From Candidatus Neomicrothrix sp. UBA2974 (GTDB taxonomy: Bacteria > Actinomycetota > Acidimicrobiia > Acidimicrobiales > MedAcidi-G1), in assembly GCA_002348705.1 (NCBI GenBank), contig DEAU01000007.1, positions 42,526-106,525 on the forward strand: DNA of 64,000 nucleotides. Direction: 5' to 3'. The position numbers were made by a program, and so were the translations under genes. The notes under the pieces are model-generated. The model searched no databases. It saw only the letters and a program-made list of their open reading frames with translations, and was not told the origin of the DNA. Each line of letters begins with the position of its first letter. Position 1 is the first letter of the stretch. Positions 1 through 8,905 of this stretch are shown here, one piece after another.

Positions 1-25
1 ATCAAGCCGATAGGGAGCCGGTTGC

Positions 26-592
26 GTGAGCCCGATTCGGATCTCAGCGGCTGCCGTGGGGTTGGTGTTGACCCTGCTCATCGTGGTTTTTGCCACCCGA
101 GACACCGGTCGTGACCGGTTAACGACTCATTTAGTCGGTGCTGTGGCACCACCGGTCATCGGTACGACCATTGATGGCGACATCTGGGATCTCGACGATC
201 ACCGGGGCCGCTGGGTGCTGGTCAACTTCTTTGCCACCACCTGTGTGCCGTGCATTGAGGAGCATCCGGAACTGGTGGCTTTTGCTGAGGCCCATAGCGG
301 CGACGATCCGGACCGTCCCGAGGTCCGGGTAGTGAGTGTCGCCTTTGACGACCGGGCCTCTGCGGTGGCTGCCTTCTTTGCACAGAACGGTGGTGGCTGG
401 CCCGTTCTTGCTGCCGACACGGGTCGGATCGCTGTCGACTGGGGCGTGGTGGCCGTTCCTGAGTCCTACCTAGTTGCACCATCGGGACATGTGGTGGCCA
501 AAGTGGTTGGAGGCGTCGTCCGTTCTGATCTGGAGGACCTGCTGGATGAAGCGGCATCTCTCCTTCGGGGTGCTCCTGGGGGCGACTTGTGA
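26..592 (+). CDS. Membrane-anchored TlpA/ResA/CcmG-like thiol-disulfide oxidoreductase
   Basis: A 188-aa thioredoxin-fold protein with one N-terminal membrane anchor (about residues 6-24) and an extracytoplasmic domain. The redox motif is Cys73-Val-Pro-Cys76, preceded by a VNFFATTC segment typical of the TlpA/ResA family. A cis-proline region (VAVPESYLV) and a C-terminal GHVVAK strand also fit. Family members keep apocytochrome c or CcmH-type cysteines reduced during cytochrome c maturation. The GTG start has an AGGGAG ribosome site 8 bases upstream. The gene overlaps the next one (CcmH-like) by four bases, which supports a cytochrome c biogenesis role. A TAG at 11-13 may be the end of an upstream gene, possibly CcmF, but too little is visible. 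Confidence 0.88.
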   Translation: MSPIRISAAAVGLVLTLLIVVFATRDTGRDRLTTHLVGAVAPPVIGTTIDGDIWDLDDHRGRWVLVNFFATTCVPCIEEHPELVAFAEAHSGDDPDRPEVRVVSVAFDDRASAVAAFFAQNGGGWPVLAADTGRIAVDWGVVAVPESYLVAPSGHVVAKVVGGVVRSDLEDLLDEAASLLRGAPGGDL

Positions 593-1872
593 GTCGGGTT
601 CGTCTGCGGTGGTTCGTGGTCTTGGTGGTGGCCGTCGGCAGCCTGTTGGCGTCAGAGGTGGTTGACCACGCGCCTCGTACTAATGCCGAGCGGGTTCACG
701 CTCTGGCCGACGACTTCGCCTGTCCTGTATGCCAGGGGCAGTCACTCGCTGAGTCGGATGTCCCAGTGGCCCGAACCATTCGGGCCGCTATGCGAAACAT
801 GGTGGACGAGGGCCGGACTGACGACCAGATTCGCTCGATGCTGGTAACTCGTTTTGGCGAACATGTCGACTACACCCCGTCCGGTCGGGGGCTAACCGGT
901 TTGGTTTGGATCTTGCCCGTGGCGGTTGGGTCCGTCGCCGTGGTCGGCTTCGCTGCTGCCCTCCGGCGTTGGAGTGCCGGCGCCCGAAACGACGAAGTGG
1001 CGGTTCCCGGCGTCGCCGAAGCGGGTCCCCGGCGCGGCCTCAAATTCTCGCCCGTCACGGTGGCCGGAAGCGTCTTAGTCGTAGGGGCCTTAGCTGGAAT
1101 ACTGGTCGCCCGAACAGCTGGCGACCGGAGCTCGTCTGACACCTTGACCGGCGACATCCGCTTGTCGACCAGGACGATGTTGGCCGAGGCTGCGGTAGCC
1201 GCTTCGGACGAGGCCGAGGCGCTGTATAGCCGGGTACTGGAACTGCAGCCTTCCAATGTCGAGGCGCTGGCCTACCGCGGATGGTCGCGGTGGCGAAACG
1301 GAGACCGCGAAGCTGCCCGCGGTGACCTTGACGAGGCTGTTGCACTCGACGCCTCCTATGCCGACGTCCGGGTCTTTCGGGCGTCGGTCCGCCATGCAGA
1401 CGGCGACCACGTTGGTGCAGCCGAGGACCTACTGGTCTTGGATACAGCGGACGCCCCGCCGATCGTGGATGACCTTTTGGCTGCTAGCCGGCTACGCCAG
1501 CGGATTGCGGGTGGCTTGGCTGATGAAGGCGAGTTGTTGGGCGCCCTCGAATTGCTTGACTCGGGCTTGGATTCCCAGGAGGAGGCGGGCGGGAAGTCGT
1601 CCGGCGAAGCGGCCCTGATGGCTGAACGGGGCTGGCTTTTGGCTGCAACGAGGGTGCCTGAGCTTGTGGAACGTGGTCTGGGCGATTTGGATGATGCGGT
1701 GGCCGCCGATCCGACCGACCTTTATGCCCGGGCCTACAGGGCCGTAGTCCTCGCTTTGCTGGCTGGCCGACCCGATGAGGCGGCTGAGGACGTGGAGGTT
1801 TTCGACTCGTCGGACAGCCGACCAGCCAACTTGGTTGATCTACTGACTGCGGCGGGCTTGGTCCCCGGTTGA
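589..1872 (+). CDS. ccmH: CcmH-type cytochrome c maturation protein fused to a TPR (CcmI/CycH-like) domain
   Basis: A 427-aa protein. Residues 1-60 contain a signal/anchor and the CcmH signature CPVCQGQSLAESD, with the redox pair Cys45/Cys48, as in the proteins that reduce apocytochrome c before haem attachment. Two more membrane segments follow at about 105-125 and 152-175. After them comes a long helical region (about 195-420) with TPR-like repeats such as LYSRVLELQPSNVEALAYRG. This order matches CcmH joined to a CcmI-type apocytochrome chaperone. The GTG start overlaps the stop of the upstream thioredoxin-like gene (GTGA), indicating translational coupling. The fused arrangement is common in actinobacteria and chloroflexi. 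Confidence 0.88.
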   Translation: MSRVRLRWFVVLVVAVGSLLASEVVDHAPRTNAERVHALADDFACPVCQGQSLAESDVPVARTIRAAMRNMVDEGRTDDQIRSMLVTRFGEHVDYTPSGRGLTGLVWILPVAVGSVAVVGFAAALRRWSAGARNDEVAVPGVAEAGPRRGLKFSPVTVAGSVLVVGALAGILVARTAGDRSSSDTLTGDIRLSTRTMLAEAAVAASDEAEALYSRVLELQPSNVEALAYRGWSRWRNGDREAARGDLDEAVALDASYADVRVFRASVRHADGDHVGAAEDLLVLDTADAPPIVDDLLAASRLRQRIAGGLADEGELLGALELLDSGLDSQEEAGGKSSGEAALMAERGWLLAATRVPELVERGLGDLDDAVAADPTDLYARAYRAVVLALLAGRPDEAAEDVEVFDSSDSRPANLVDLLTAAGLVPG

Positions 1873-1904
1873 TCGGACTCCGGCATGGATTCCCGGGCCT
1901 GTCT

Positions 1905-2387
1905 TCAGGGTTGGTGATAGTGGGCATGGTCCACGACGCCGTTGGTGACGGTCAGTTCCCAAACCGAGGAGTAGGCGCAACCCCGTCCCCCGCTCAGTCC
2001 AGCACCGTTGGCCACCACGTCGCGGACCACGTCCGGGATTACGTCAGAGTGGCTGCAAAGCACCATGACCCTCTGGCTGGCATCGGATGTGGTGGCTAAC
2101 TGGCGCACGAGTTCGCTGGCGGCCGTCGAACCACCCTCGAACAGGGCGTCGTCGACTGTGACCGGCAGGTCGCGCCGAGCAGCCAGTGGGCCGACAGTCT
2201 GGAGGCAGCGCACGGCTCGACTGCTGCGAATCTCGACCAGTGGCCGGTTGCCGCACATCCCCTCGACCAGATTTGCGAGACAGTCGGCCTGAGCGTGCCC
2301 ATTGGCGTCGAGTGGTCTTTCGCTGTCGTCGCCCGACCATTGGTAAGGGTCGCCGGCCGAGCCGTGTCGGACTAGAAGAAGGGTCAT
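1905..2387 (-). CDS. SixA-family histidine phosphatase
   Basis: A 160-aa protein of the short histidine phosphatase family. The catalytic R-H-G lies at residues 7-9 (LLLVRHGSAG). Further family residues are the arginines in RSSRAVRCLQT (about 54-64) and the second catalytic histidine, His113, in LCSHSDVIP. The length fits SixA-type phosphohistidine phosphatases, which are shorter than phosphoglycerate mutases. The ATG start is clear. The gene is convergent with the CcmH-TPR gene, with little space between the stops. Its substrate is not readable; phosphohistidine on a signalling protein is the family precedent. Confidence 0.85.
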   Translation of the reverse strand: MTLLLVRHGSAGDPYQWSGDDSERPLDANGHAQADCLANLVEGMCGNRPLVEIRSSRAVRCLQTVGPLAARRDLPVTVDDALFEGGSTAASELVRQLATTSDASQRVMVLCSHSDVIPDVVRDVVANGAGLSGGRGCAYSSVWELTVTNGVVDHAHYHQP

Positions 2388-2437
2388 CGAAGCGCCCAGG
2401 GTTGGGCCGGTACGTCGGTCAGGGTGAAGTCCGGTTT

Positions 2438-3163
2438 TTAGGCGGACACGTCGGTGATGCAGACGGCATCACCCATGGGAAGCGAGGAGCGCATCTGGGC
2501 GGTGGCCTCGCCGTACAGCACACCGAGCATGCCGCGGACGAGACCCCGGTCGATGGCGCAGATGACCGGGTGGTCGATCGGGGCTCCATCGAACGGGCAG
2601 TGTTCGGAGACGATGCGCAGACCGTCGTCGGCGGAACTCTCAGCCCGGGCAGCAAAGCCGCGGGCGGTTAGCGCCTCGGCCACCACCTGCATTGCCGACC
2701 GCAATGACCGGTGGACCTCCTCAGTGCCGAGGGCGTCCGCCATGCTCCGACCGACTTCGGCGCCGACTTCCTCGGCCATGGTCTCCGCCTTTTCAGGTGG
2801 GAGCAGGGCTAGGGCTCGCCCCAGAAGGCTCACCAGAACAGCGTCTTGACGGACCGGCAGTTCCAACGGGGCGGTCGGATTGGCTACCCGGTAGTGCTTG
2901 GATGGTCGACCTGCCGAGGCGCCCTTGGGCCTTTCGATGATGACCTCCAGATAACCGCCGGCAGCCAACTTGTCGAGGTGGTGACGAGCGACGTTGGGGT
3001 GGAGGTCGAAGACCTCGGCGGCCTCGGTGGCGGTGACCCCAGCGTCGTGGGTCTGCTCGCGGACATGCAGGTAAATATCCCGCCGGGTGGGATCGCCAAA
3101 GGCTCCGGAGATCGCAGTGACCGCCGAGGCGAACTCGTTGGCCGTGAGGGGGGGCCCGTCCAC
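2438..3163 (-). CDS. ArsR/SufR-like winged-helix transcriptional regulator with C-terminal cysteines
   Basis: A 241-aa regulator. Residues about 15-95 form a winged helix-turn-helix (FGDPTRRDIYLHV, ATEAAEVFDLHPNVARHHLDKL, then a GRPSKHYR wing). The C-terminal half carries Cys189-X12-Cys202 in the context EHCPFDGAPIDHP, and a last cysteine at 235. SufR-type repressors of iron-sulfur assembly genes hold their cluster with Cys-X12-Cys-X13-Cys, so this looks like a variant with the third cysteine displaced. The GTG start is divergent from mrp, whose product carries iron-sulfur clusters, and the roughly 120-base space between them could be a shared control region. Regulation of mrp is inference. 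An ordinary ArsR-type regulator without a cluster is the alternative. Confidence 0.75.
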   Translation of the reverse strand: MDGPPLTANEFASAVTAISGAFGDPTRRDIYLHVREQTHDAGVTATEAAEVFDLHPNVARHHLDKLAAGGYLEVIIERPKGASAGRPSKHYRVANPTAPLELPVRQDAVLVSLLGRALALLPPEKAETMAEEVGAEVGRSMADALGTEEVHRSLRSAMQVVAEALTARGFAARAESSADDGLRIVSEHCPFDGAPIDHPVICAIDRGLVRGMLGVLYGEATAQMRSSLPMGDAVCITDVSA

Positions 3164-3287
3164 CCGGTTATTCTAACTATTCCGACCGGGCGGTCATTCG
3201 CCGGCCGGTCCGGGCCCGGTCGGCGCCCTCTTCCGTCCGCGTGCCCTGACTTCGAGATTTTGCCCCCGAGAGCCGATAGGAGTGCCC

Positions 3288-4427
3288 GTGCCGGTCACCG
3301 AAGCCCAAGTTATTGATGCTCTCCGCCCGGTTCAGGACCCTGAGTTGCGGCGAAGCATCGTGGACCTCGGGATGGTGCGACGCGTCGACGTGGCTGGTGC
3401 CCGAGTAGAGGTCGAAGTCTCTCTCACGGTCCCCGGCTGCCCTATGAAGGCTGAGATCCAAGCCTCGGTTTCTGGAGCGGTGGCTGCCCTTGACGAGGTC
3501 GAGGATGTGGAGGTGGTGTTCACCGCCATGACGGAGACCGAGTTGGCTGAGTTACGTGAGCGACTCCACGGCGATCCGGCGGCTACCGCTGGTACCAACT
3601 CCACTTACGGTCACTCTGAAGGACGGGCTGTTCCGTTCGGCGAGGCCAATTCGTCAACCCGGGTCTTACTGGTTGCCTCGGGTAAGGGTGGTGTCGGCAA
3701 GTCGTCCGTTACCACCAACCTGGCAGTAGCCCTAGCTGGACGTGATAGGGACGTGGCGGTGGTCGATGCCGACGTCTGGGGCTTCTCCATTCCGCGGATG
3801 CTGGGGGTATCTCATCAGCCCACGGTCATTGACGAAATGCTGATTCCCCCCGAGGCGCACGGAGTGCGCTGTATTTCGATGGGGTTTTTTGCCGAGGAGG
3901 ACCAACCGGTCATCTGGCGGGGACCGATGCTCCACAAGGCTCTTGAGCAGTTCTTGACCGACGTCTACTGGGACGAGCCCGATTACCTCTTGGTCGACCT
4001 GCCGCCCGGGACGGGTGACATCTCTATCTCGCTGGCTGGCTTTCTGCCCACAGCCGAGATGTACGTGGTTACCACGCCGCAGTTGGCCGCCCAGACGGTG
4101 GCGCAACGGGCGGCCTTCATGGCTGAAAAAGTGAACTTGAAGGTCCACGGCGTGATCGAGAACATGTCGTGGTTCACCGGAGACGACGGGAAGAGATACG
4201 AGTTGTTTGGTGTTGGCGGCGGTACCGCTCTAGCCGAGCGCCTAGAAGTACCGCTTCTCGGACAGGTTCCGTTGGTGCCGGCACTGCGGGACGGTGCGGA
4301 CAACGGTCGTCCGGTGGCCGTCGACTCTTCAACCGAGGTCGGGGCGGTCTTCGCAGAGATGGCCCGAGTGTTAGACATCGAGATGAAACCGACGAAGCGC
4401 CGTCACCGCGAACTCAAGATTCTGTGA
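3288..4427 (+). CDS. mrp: Mrp/NBP35-type iron-sulfur cluster carrier ATPase
   Basis: A 379-aa protein with two domains. Residues 1-80 are an MIP18/DUF59 domain (PVQDPELRRSIVDLGMV, PGCPMK). The rest is a deviant-Walker ATPase with the P-loop VASGKGGVGKSS near residue 130 and the Mrp segments WRGPMLHKALEQFL and LLVDLPPGTGD. Such proteins bind and transfer 4Fe-4S clusters in the cytoplasm. I place the start at the GTG at 3288 because an AGGAG ribosome site ends five bases before it; an in-frame GTG at 3282 would sit on that site. The C-terminal CxxC of many Mrp proteins is not evident. The DUF3107 gene follows closely. Confidence 0.9.
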   Translation: MPVTEAQVIDALRPVQDPELRRSIVDLGMVRRVDVAGARVEVEVSLTVPGCPMKAEIQASVSGAVAALDEVEDVEVVFTAMTETELAELRERLHGDPAATAGTNSTYGHSEGRAVPFGEANSSTRVLLVASGKGGVGKSSVTTNLAVALAGRDRDVAVVDADVWGFSIPRMLGVSHQPTVIDEMLIPPEAHGVRCISMGFFAEEDQPVIWRGPMLHKALEQFLTDVYWDEPDYLLVDLPPGTGDISISLAGFLPTAEMYVVTTPQLAAQTVAQRAAFMAEKVNLKVHGVIENMSWFTGDDGKRYELFGVGGGTALAERLEVPLLGQVPLVPALRDGADNGRPVAVDSSTEVGAVFAEMARVLDIEMKPTKRRHRELKIL

Positions 4428-4455
4428 TCGTTGGACCAGGCAATGGGAGCAACAC

Positions 4456-4686
4456 GTGGACGTACGTATTGGGGTGACCAACACCCCCAAGGAGATAACC
4501 GTCGAGATGGACGACGACGTGGATGTCGACGGCCTAGTGGCCGAAATAGAGCAGGCCGTCGCTTCCGAGGGCGTCGTGCTGTGGCTTACGGATGCACGCG
4601 GTAGACGGGTCGGGGTTCCGGCCGATCGCATTGCGTACGTCGATCTGGGTGCCGCCGGGGGCACGAACCCGGTCGGTTTCGGTTGA
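4456..4686 (+). CDS. DUF3107 family small protein
   Basis: A 76-aa acidic protein beginning MDVRIGVTNTPKEITVEMD and containing RRVGVPADRIAYVDLG, which matches the actinobacterial DUF3107 family in length and sequence. The function of the family is unknown. The GTG start has a GGGAGC element about 5 bases upstream. It lies 28 bases after mrp and 46 bases before the PdtaS-like kinase, probably in one transcript. The family is largely confined to Actinobacteria, which helps place the organism. Confidence 0.85.
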   Translation: MDVRIGVTNTPKEITVEMDDDVDVDGLVAEIEQAVASEGVVLWLTDARGRRVGVPADRIAYVDLGAAGGTNPVGFG

Positions 4687-4732
4687 CCGGTCGCCCGCGT
4701 CGGGGCGTTCCGGACTAGAGGACTGACCCATC

Positions 4733-6271
4733 GTGGCGACGCTTGCCGAACTGGCTCGTTCCCACACCGAACTTGATGATCGGCGCGTCGTCCACCTTCA
4801 GGACCTAGTCAGTTCATGGGGTCTCCTTGCCGACCTCTCGTTTGCCGACCTCCTGCTCTTCGGTCGGGGAGGTAATGCGGCCGAAGATCAACTGGTCGTC
4901 GTCGGACATGTGCGGCCCACCACTGGGATCACCCTCTACCGGGCTGACCTGATGGGCCAGGTGTTTGATGGTCGTCGCAGACCGTTGGTGACTGAAGCTT
5001 TTTCGACGGGTGTGACTGTCCGAGGCAGCGTCAACGTGGGTGCTGATCACGACGTTCGGGTGACAGCCGTCCCCGTGCGACAAGACGGCGAGGTTCTTGC
5101 GGTGCTGGCTCGGGAGCGGATCCGGCCGGATGACCGTTCAACGAGCGAGCAGGAGCGAACATACGTCGGCCTCTTCGACCGGTTCGCGGCGATGATCGAG
5201 CAGGGCGAGTTTCCCTACCGCGACGAGGAGCGTCTTCGGCACCGAACGCCGCGGGTCGGCGACGGTCTACTTCTGGTCGACGCCGATGGCCGCATCGAGT
5301 TTGCTTCTCCGAACGCCGTCTCCTCTCTGAACCGACTAGGAATGACCCGAGGAGTGACCGGTGCCCGCTTCGAAGACACCGGACTCGGTTCTTCCATCCT
5401 GCGCGAAGCGTTTGATCGTCGAACTGCGGTGATTGATGAGATGGAGCGCTCTGACGAGGTGGCCGTGGTCAGCCACTGCTTCCCGCTTCTGGACCGTGGA
5501 GTGGCGACTGGCGCCATCGTGCTCGTCAGGGACGTCACCGAGCTACGTCGCCGGGACCGCCAACTGGTGTCCAAGGACGCCACCATCCGGGAGATTCATC
5601 ACCGGGTAAAGAACAACCTGCAGACCATCTCGTCGCTGTTGCGTCTCCAATCCCGGCGATTGCAGGGTGAAGAGGCTCGGTCGGCGCTCGGTGAGTCGGT
5701 CCGCCGCATCAGTGCTATCTCGGTGGTGCACGAGACGCTGGCGCAAAGCACCGAAGATGACGTGTCGTTCGGCGAGATCGTCGGACCCTTGGTCCGAGTC
5801 GTGGAGGAGAGTGTGTCGTCGCCGCTGCGACCAGTGACGTTCATCGTCGAGGGTGACGCTGGCATGGTGCCAGGCCAAGTTGCAACCACTCTGGCGGTAG
5901 TTCTGACGGAACTGCTTCAAAACGCCGTGGATCACGCCTTTCCGGAAGCCCCCCTCCTTCCTGACCGCTCGGAGACCCCAGGCGATGGAGAGGACTCCAA
6001 TCCTGGCTTGGTTCGGATTGAGTTGGAACGCCGAAGTGATGGGCTCTCGCTTCGTGTGGTCGATGACGGCGTTGGGCTGCCCGAAGGCTTTGATTTGGAC
6101 GAGGCCACCGGGCTGGGGTTGACGATCGTGAGAACGTTTGTGGAGGGGGAACTTGGCGGTGGGATCAGTCTGTCTCCCGCAGAGCGAGGCTCCGGGACGG
6201 TTGCCGAGGTCCGGTTGCCGGCCAGCCGCCTGACTGGGCCGTGGGGCGACTCCCGGGAGCCAACCGGATGA
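4733..6271 (+). CDS. pdtaS: PdtaS-like cytosolic sensor histidine kinase (GAF-PAS-HisKA_2)
   Basis: A 512-aa protein with no membrane segments. The order is an N-terminal GAF-like domain (about 1-155), a PAS domain (about 175-270, LLLVDADGRIEFASPNAV), the HisKA_2 box REIHHRVKNNLQTISSLL with the phospho-acceptor at His289/290, and an HATPase domain (VLTELLQNAVDHAF, VVDDGVGLP, GLGLTIV). This is the architecture of mycobacterial PdtaS, which phosphorylates the antiterminator PdtaR in response to metals and nitric oxide. No response regulator lies next to it. The GTG start is supported by a nearby AGAGGA element. Orthology to PdtaS is inferred from architecture. Confidence 0.85.
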   Translation: MATLAELARSHTELDDRRVVHLQDLVSSWGLLADLSFADLLLFGRGGNAAEDQLVVVGHVRPTTGITLYRADLMGQVFDGRRRPLVTEAFSTGVTVRGSVNVGADHDVRVTAVPVRQDGEVLAVLARERIRPDDRSTSEQERTYVGLFDRFAAMIEQGEFPYRDEERLRHRTPRVGDGLLLVDADGRIEFASPNAVSSLNRLGMTRGVTGARFEDTGLGSSILREAFDRRTAVIDEMERSDEVAVVSHCFPLLDRGVATGAIVLVRDVTELRRRDRQLVSKDATIREIHHRVKNNLQTISSLLRLQSRRLQGEEARSALGESVRRISAISVVHETLAQSTEDDVSFGEIVGPLVRVVEESVSSPLRPVTFIVEGDAGMVPGQVATTLAVVLTELLQNAVDHAFPEAPLLPDRSETPGDGEDSNPGLVRIELERRSDGLSLRVVDDGVGLPEGFDLDEATGLGLTIVRTFVEGELGGGISLSPAERGSGTVAEVRLPASRLTGPWGDSREPTG

Positions 6272-6305
6272 CCAGATAGATGGATAGGCGGAGGGATCTA
6301 GTGTC

Positions 6306-7019
6306 TTGGCTGTGATTAACGAATCCTCTCCGCGGCGACCATTGGTTTTGGCCCACCGTGGAGCGTCAGTCGACCGGCAGGAGAACACCGTCGAGGCCTT
6401 TGTCGAGGCCCGCGAACAGGGAGCTGACTGGGTGGAGTTGGACGTCCGGCTTTCAGCAGACGCTGTGCTGGTTGTCCACCACGATGCGCACTATCCGGAC
6501 GGTCGTCTCGTCCGGGAAGTGCCTATGGCCGAGGCTCCCGATCACGTGCCCTCTCTGGCCGAGGCGTTTGAGGCATGTGAGGGCATGGGAGTGAACGTCG
6601 AGGTCAAGAACCTGCCCGGTGATCCCGACCACGAGGCTTCGGAGGTGGTCTGCGAGGCGGTGGTCGGCCTTGCTTCTGCATACCGACCACCGGAACTAGT
6701 TCTGGTGTCGTCGTTCGATATCGCCGCAGTAGACAGGATTCGGGTTGCTGATTCGTCGATACCCACTGCGTGGGTGGTGGCTGAGCGGCACGGTACCGAC
6801 CTGGTTTTGGACCGAGCGGTAGCTCATGGGCATGGGGTGGTGAACCCGTGGGACGAGCTAGTTGACGAGCACTTGGTCGAGGCGGCACATCGCCGGGGTC
6901 TGTCGGTGTTGGTATGGACAGTGGACGACCCGGTACGAATCGGCGAGCTCGTCGGCTGGGGCGTTGATGGGATCATCTCCAACCGGCCAGGCCTGGCTCG
7001 GTCAGTAGTTGACGGCTGA
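6306..7019 (+). CDS. Glycerophosphodiester phosphodiesterase (GDPD/UgpQ type)
   Basis: A 237-aa soluble GDPD-family TIM barrel. Family residues are visible: His17-Arg in LAHRGAS, Glu26-Asn-Thr, the Glu44/Asp46 pair in WVELDVRLS, and His58/His59 in VVHHD. Later motifs NVEVKN and VWTVDDP also match. The enzyme hydrolyses glycerophosphodiesters to glycerol-3-phosphate and an alcohol. No signal peptide is seen, so a cytoplasmic role like UgpQ is likely. The TTG start lies 10 bases after a GGAGGG ribosome site; a GTG at 6312 is in frame and possible. It follows the kinase gene by about 35 bases. Confidence 0.87.
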   Translation: MAVINESSPRRPLVLAHRGASVDRQENTVEAFVEAREQGADWVELDVRLSADAVLVVHHDAHYPDGRLVREVPMAEAPDHVPSLAEAFEACEGMGVNVEVKNLPGDPDHEASEVVCEAVVGLASAYRPPELVLVSSFDIAAVDRIRVADSSIPTAWVVAERHGTDLVLDRAVAHGHGVVNPWDELVDEHLVEAAHRRGLSVLVWTVDDPVRIGELVGWGVDGIISNRPGLARSVVDG

Positions 7020-7043
7020 TCCGCTTTCCTCGGTGTCGCCGAT

Positions 7044-7985
7044 CTAGTCGATTGCCGGGGACGCGAGTGGTATGACGAGGTCCATCGCTGCTGGATGATG
7101 ACGGACCGAAAGTTCGATTGCCTCGCCCACGTGGTCCCCGTCAACTTGCCACGGAACTGGCCGTGAGGCTGCGACATCGGCGGCGTCGACGTCGTCGATG
7201 GTCGCCACCGACGATAAGCGGCCGATATTGGCTCCTAGGCCGGCAGCTTTCATTAGGGAAGCTGCGACAGTGCCGGGGCGTAGATCGCGGAACGAGACGA
7301 TCGACAGGGGTCGGTCCAGAGAGGCTGCTGGAGCTAGCGACAGCCTTCTGGTTCCCAGGTAGGTGTACGGGTCGGTGTTGAGGCAGACGGTGAATACAGA
7401 CGGGAAGACCACCGATTCGTCACCACCGATGGCCACATGGAAGGCGGGTTGGCGATGGTCGTAATGGCGGATCCACGTGTCGACCGACGCGGCGACAAAG
7501 AGAGGATGTCCGGCGAAGCGTTTGAGCAGGCCACCCCTTCGCTCGACCTGTTCTACAACGGCGGCGTCGAAGCCAATCCCAGCGTGGAATAGAAAGTGTC
7601 GTCCATTCACAGATCCGAGGCCGATTCGGCGAATGGAGGCGGCCTCGATGGCGTCTAGGAGGGCGCCGGTGGCCTCGACCGGGTCGTCGGGCAGGCCGAG
7701 AGTGCGGGCGAAAACGTTGGTAGAACCGCCCGGCAGGGCCGCTAGGGCCGTGTCGGTGCCCACTAGGCCGTTTGCCGCTTCATTGAGGGTGCCGTCGCCA
7801 CCGAGCACCGCGACCACGTCGATGCCGTCGTTTGCCGCTCCCTGAGCGAGGCGTGTGGCGTGTCCTCGGCGGCTAGTGGCCGCCACCTCGAGTCTGTGGT
7901 CGGCCGAAAGCGCCTTCTGTATGACAATGCGAGTCCGCGCCGTCACCGACGAAGCTGACGGGTTCACCACCAGAAGCAACCTCAT
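7044..7985 (-). CDS. Diacylglycerol kinase-family lipid kinase
   Basis: A 313-aa DAGK catalytic-domain protein starting MRLLLVVNPSAS. It has the nucleotide-binding motif GGDGTLNE (residues 62-69) and PGGSTN (85-90), plus the C-terminal YLGTRRL and PWQVDGDH elements of bacterial YegS/DgkB-like kinases. It probably phosphorylates diacylglycerol or a related lipid at the membrane. The frame stays open for another 62 codons upstream, but that extension has no family match and is shadow-like, so I use the ATG at 7985. It is convergent with the glycerophosphodiesterase. Confidence 0.87.
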   Translation of the reverse strand: MRLLLVVNPSASSVTARTRIVIQKALSADHRLEVAATSRRGHATRLAQGAANDGIDVVAVLGGDGTLNEAANGLVGTDTALAALPGGSTNVFARTLGLPDDPVEATGALLDAIEAASIRRIGLGSVNGRHFLFHAGIGFDAAVVEQVERRGGLLKRFAGHPLFVAASVDTWIRHYDHRQPAFHVAIGGDESVVFPSVFTVCLNTDPYTYLGTRRLSLAPAASLDRPLSIVSFRDLRPGTVAASLMKAAGLGANIGRLSSVATIDDVDAADVAASRPVPWQVDGDHVGEAIELSVRHHPAAMDLVIPLASPAID

Positions 7986-8116
7986 AGCAACCGACCATAG
8001 GCCCCAATTCGGTCTGTGGTCGCCGTCATTGAAGTCTGGGGCGTGACAGACGACCTGCGCGAAATCAGCAGTCCTAGCTGGTCCGGTTCTCGCTCGATCC
8101 GGGCAGACTTCGACCC

Positions 8117-8896
8117 ATGAACGTTGTCGTGTGTGTGAAACAGATTCCCGACCCGGCTGACCCGGGAGCATTGGATCCTGAGACCAAGACCCTGAAGAGG
8201 GATGTCAAGCTCATTTTGGATGAGTCCGACTCTTACGGCGTCGAGATGGGGCTGCAACTGGTGGATGCTGCAGGCGAGGGCGAGGTCCGTCTCGTCTCGA
8301 TGGCTCCAAACAACGAGATGAGTGGCCTGAGGACCGCCCTAGCCATGGGCGCCGAGAGCGCCGTGCTGGTCAGCGATGAGGCCCTGGCCGGGTCCGATGC
8401 CCTGTCGACGGCCAAGGTGCTTGCCGCTGCAATCGCCCGCTGCGAACCTGACCTGGTCTTGGCCGCAACGGAGTCCAGTGACGGCTACACCGGCACTGTT
8501 CCGGTACAGGTCGCGGAACTGATGGACCTCCCGTCGGTGACCTTTGGCAAGGAGATCGCCGTGGTTGACGGTGTGGCCACCGTCAAACGCCAGACTGAGG
8601 CTGGTTACGACGAGGTCGAGTGCCCGCTGCCGTGCGTTGTCTCAGTTACCGCCGGCGTTGTTGAGCCTCGCTACCCCTCCTTCAAAGGGATCATGGCTGC
8701 TAAGAACAAGCCGGTCGAAGAACTCGACCTGGCAGGACTTGGGATTGAGGCCTCGACCGTCGGATGGACGGGCGCCCGACAGGAGATCACGTCCATTGCC
8801 GAGGCTCCGGCAAGGGAAGCCGGCGAGGTCATCGTCGACGAGGGCGACGCCCACGAGCGCATCTTGGCGTTTCTGGACGACCTCAAGGTCATTTAG
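8117..8896 (+). CDS. etfB: Electron transfer flavoprotein beta subunit
   Basis: A 259-aa ETF beta subunit starting MNVVVCVKQIPDP. The AMP/FAD-binding region GYTGTVPVQVAELMDLP and the recognition-loop segment GVVEPRYPSFKGIMAAKNKP are typical. Together with EtfA it takes electrons from acyl-CoA dehydrogenases and passes them to the quinone pool, so it would serve the acyl-CoA dehydrogenase encoded further along this window. The ATG follows the gap from the divergent lipid kinase gene, and etfA starts 9 bases after its stop. Confidence 0.95.
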   Translation: MNVVVCVKQIPDPADPGALDPETKTLKRDVKLILDESDSYGVEMGLQLVDAAGEGEVRLVSMAPNNEMSGLRTALAMGAESAVLVSDEALAGSDALSTAKVLAAAIARCEPDLVLAATESSDGYTGTVPVQVAELMDLPSVTFGKEIAVVDGVATVKRQTEAGYDEVECPLPCVVSVTAGVVEPRYPSFKGIMAAKNKPVEELDLAGLGIEASTVGWTGARQEITSIAEAPAREAGEVIVDEGDAHERILAFLDDLKVI

Positions 8897-8905
8897 GAGG
8901 CTGTC

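Noticed and set aside
5543..6388. A 281-codon open frame on the minus strand
   Set aside because: It lies opposite the PdtaS-like kinase and start of the GDPD gene and has no recognisable domain.
7986..8171. N-terminal extension of the lipid kinase by 62 codons
   Set aside because: The family begins at MRLLLVVNPSAS; the extension runs across the divergent etfB promoter and start.
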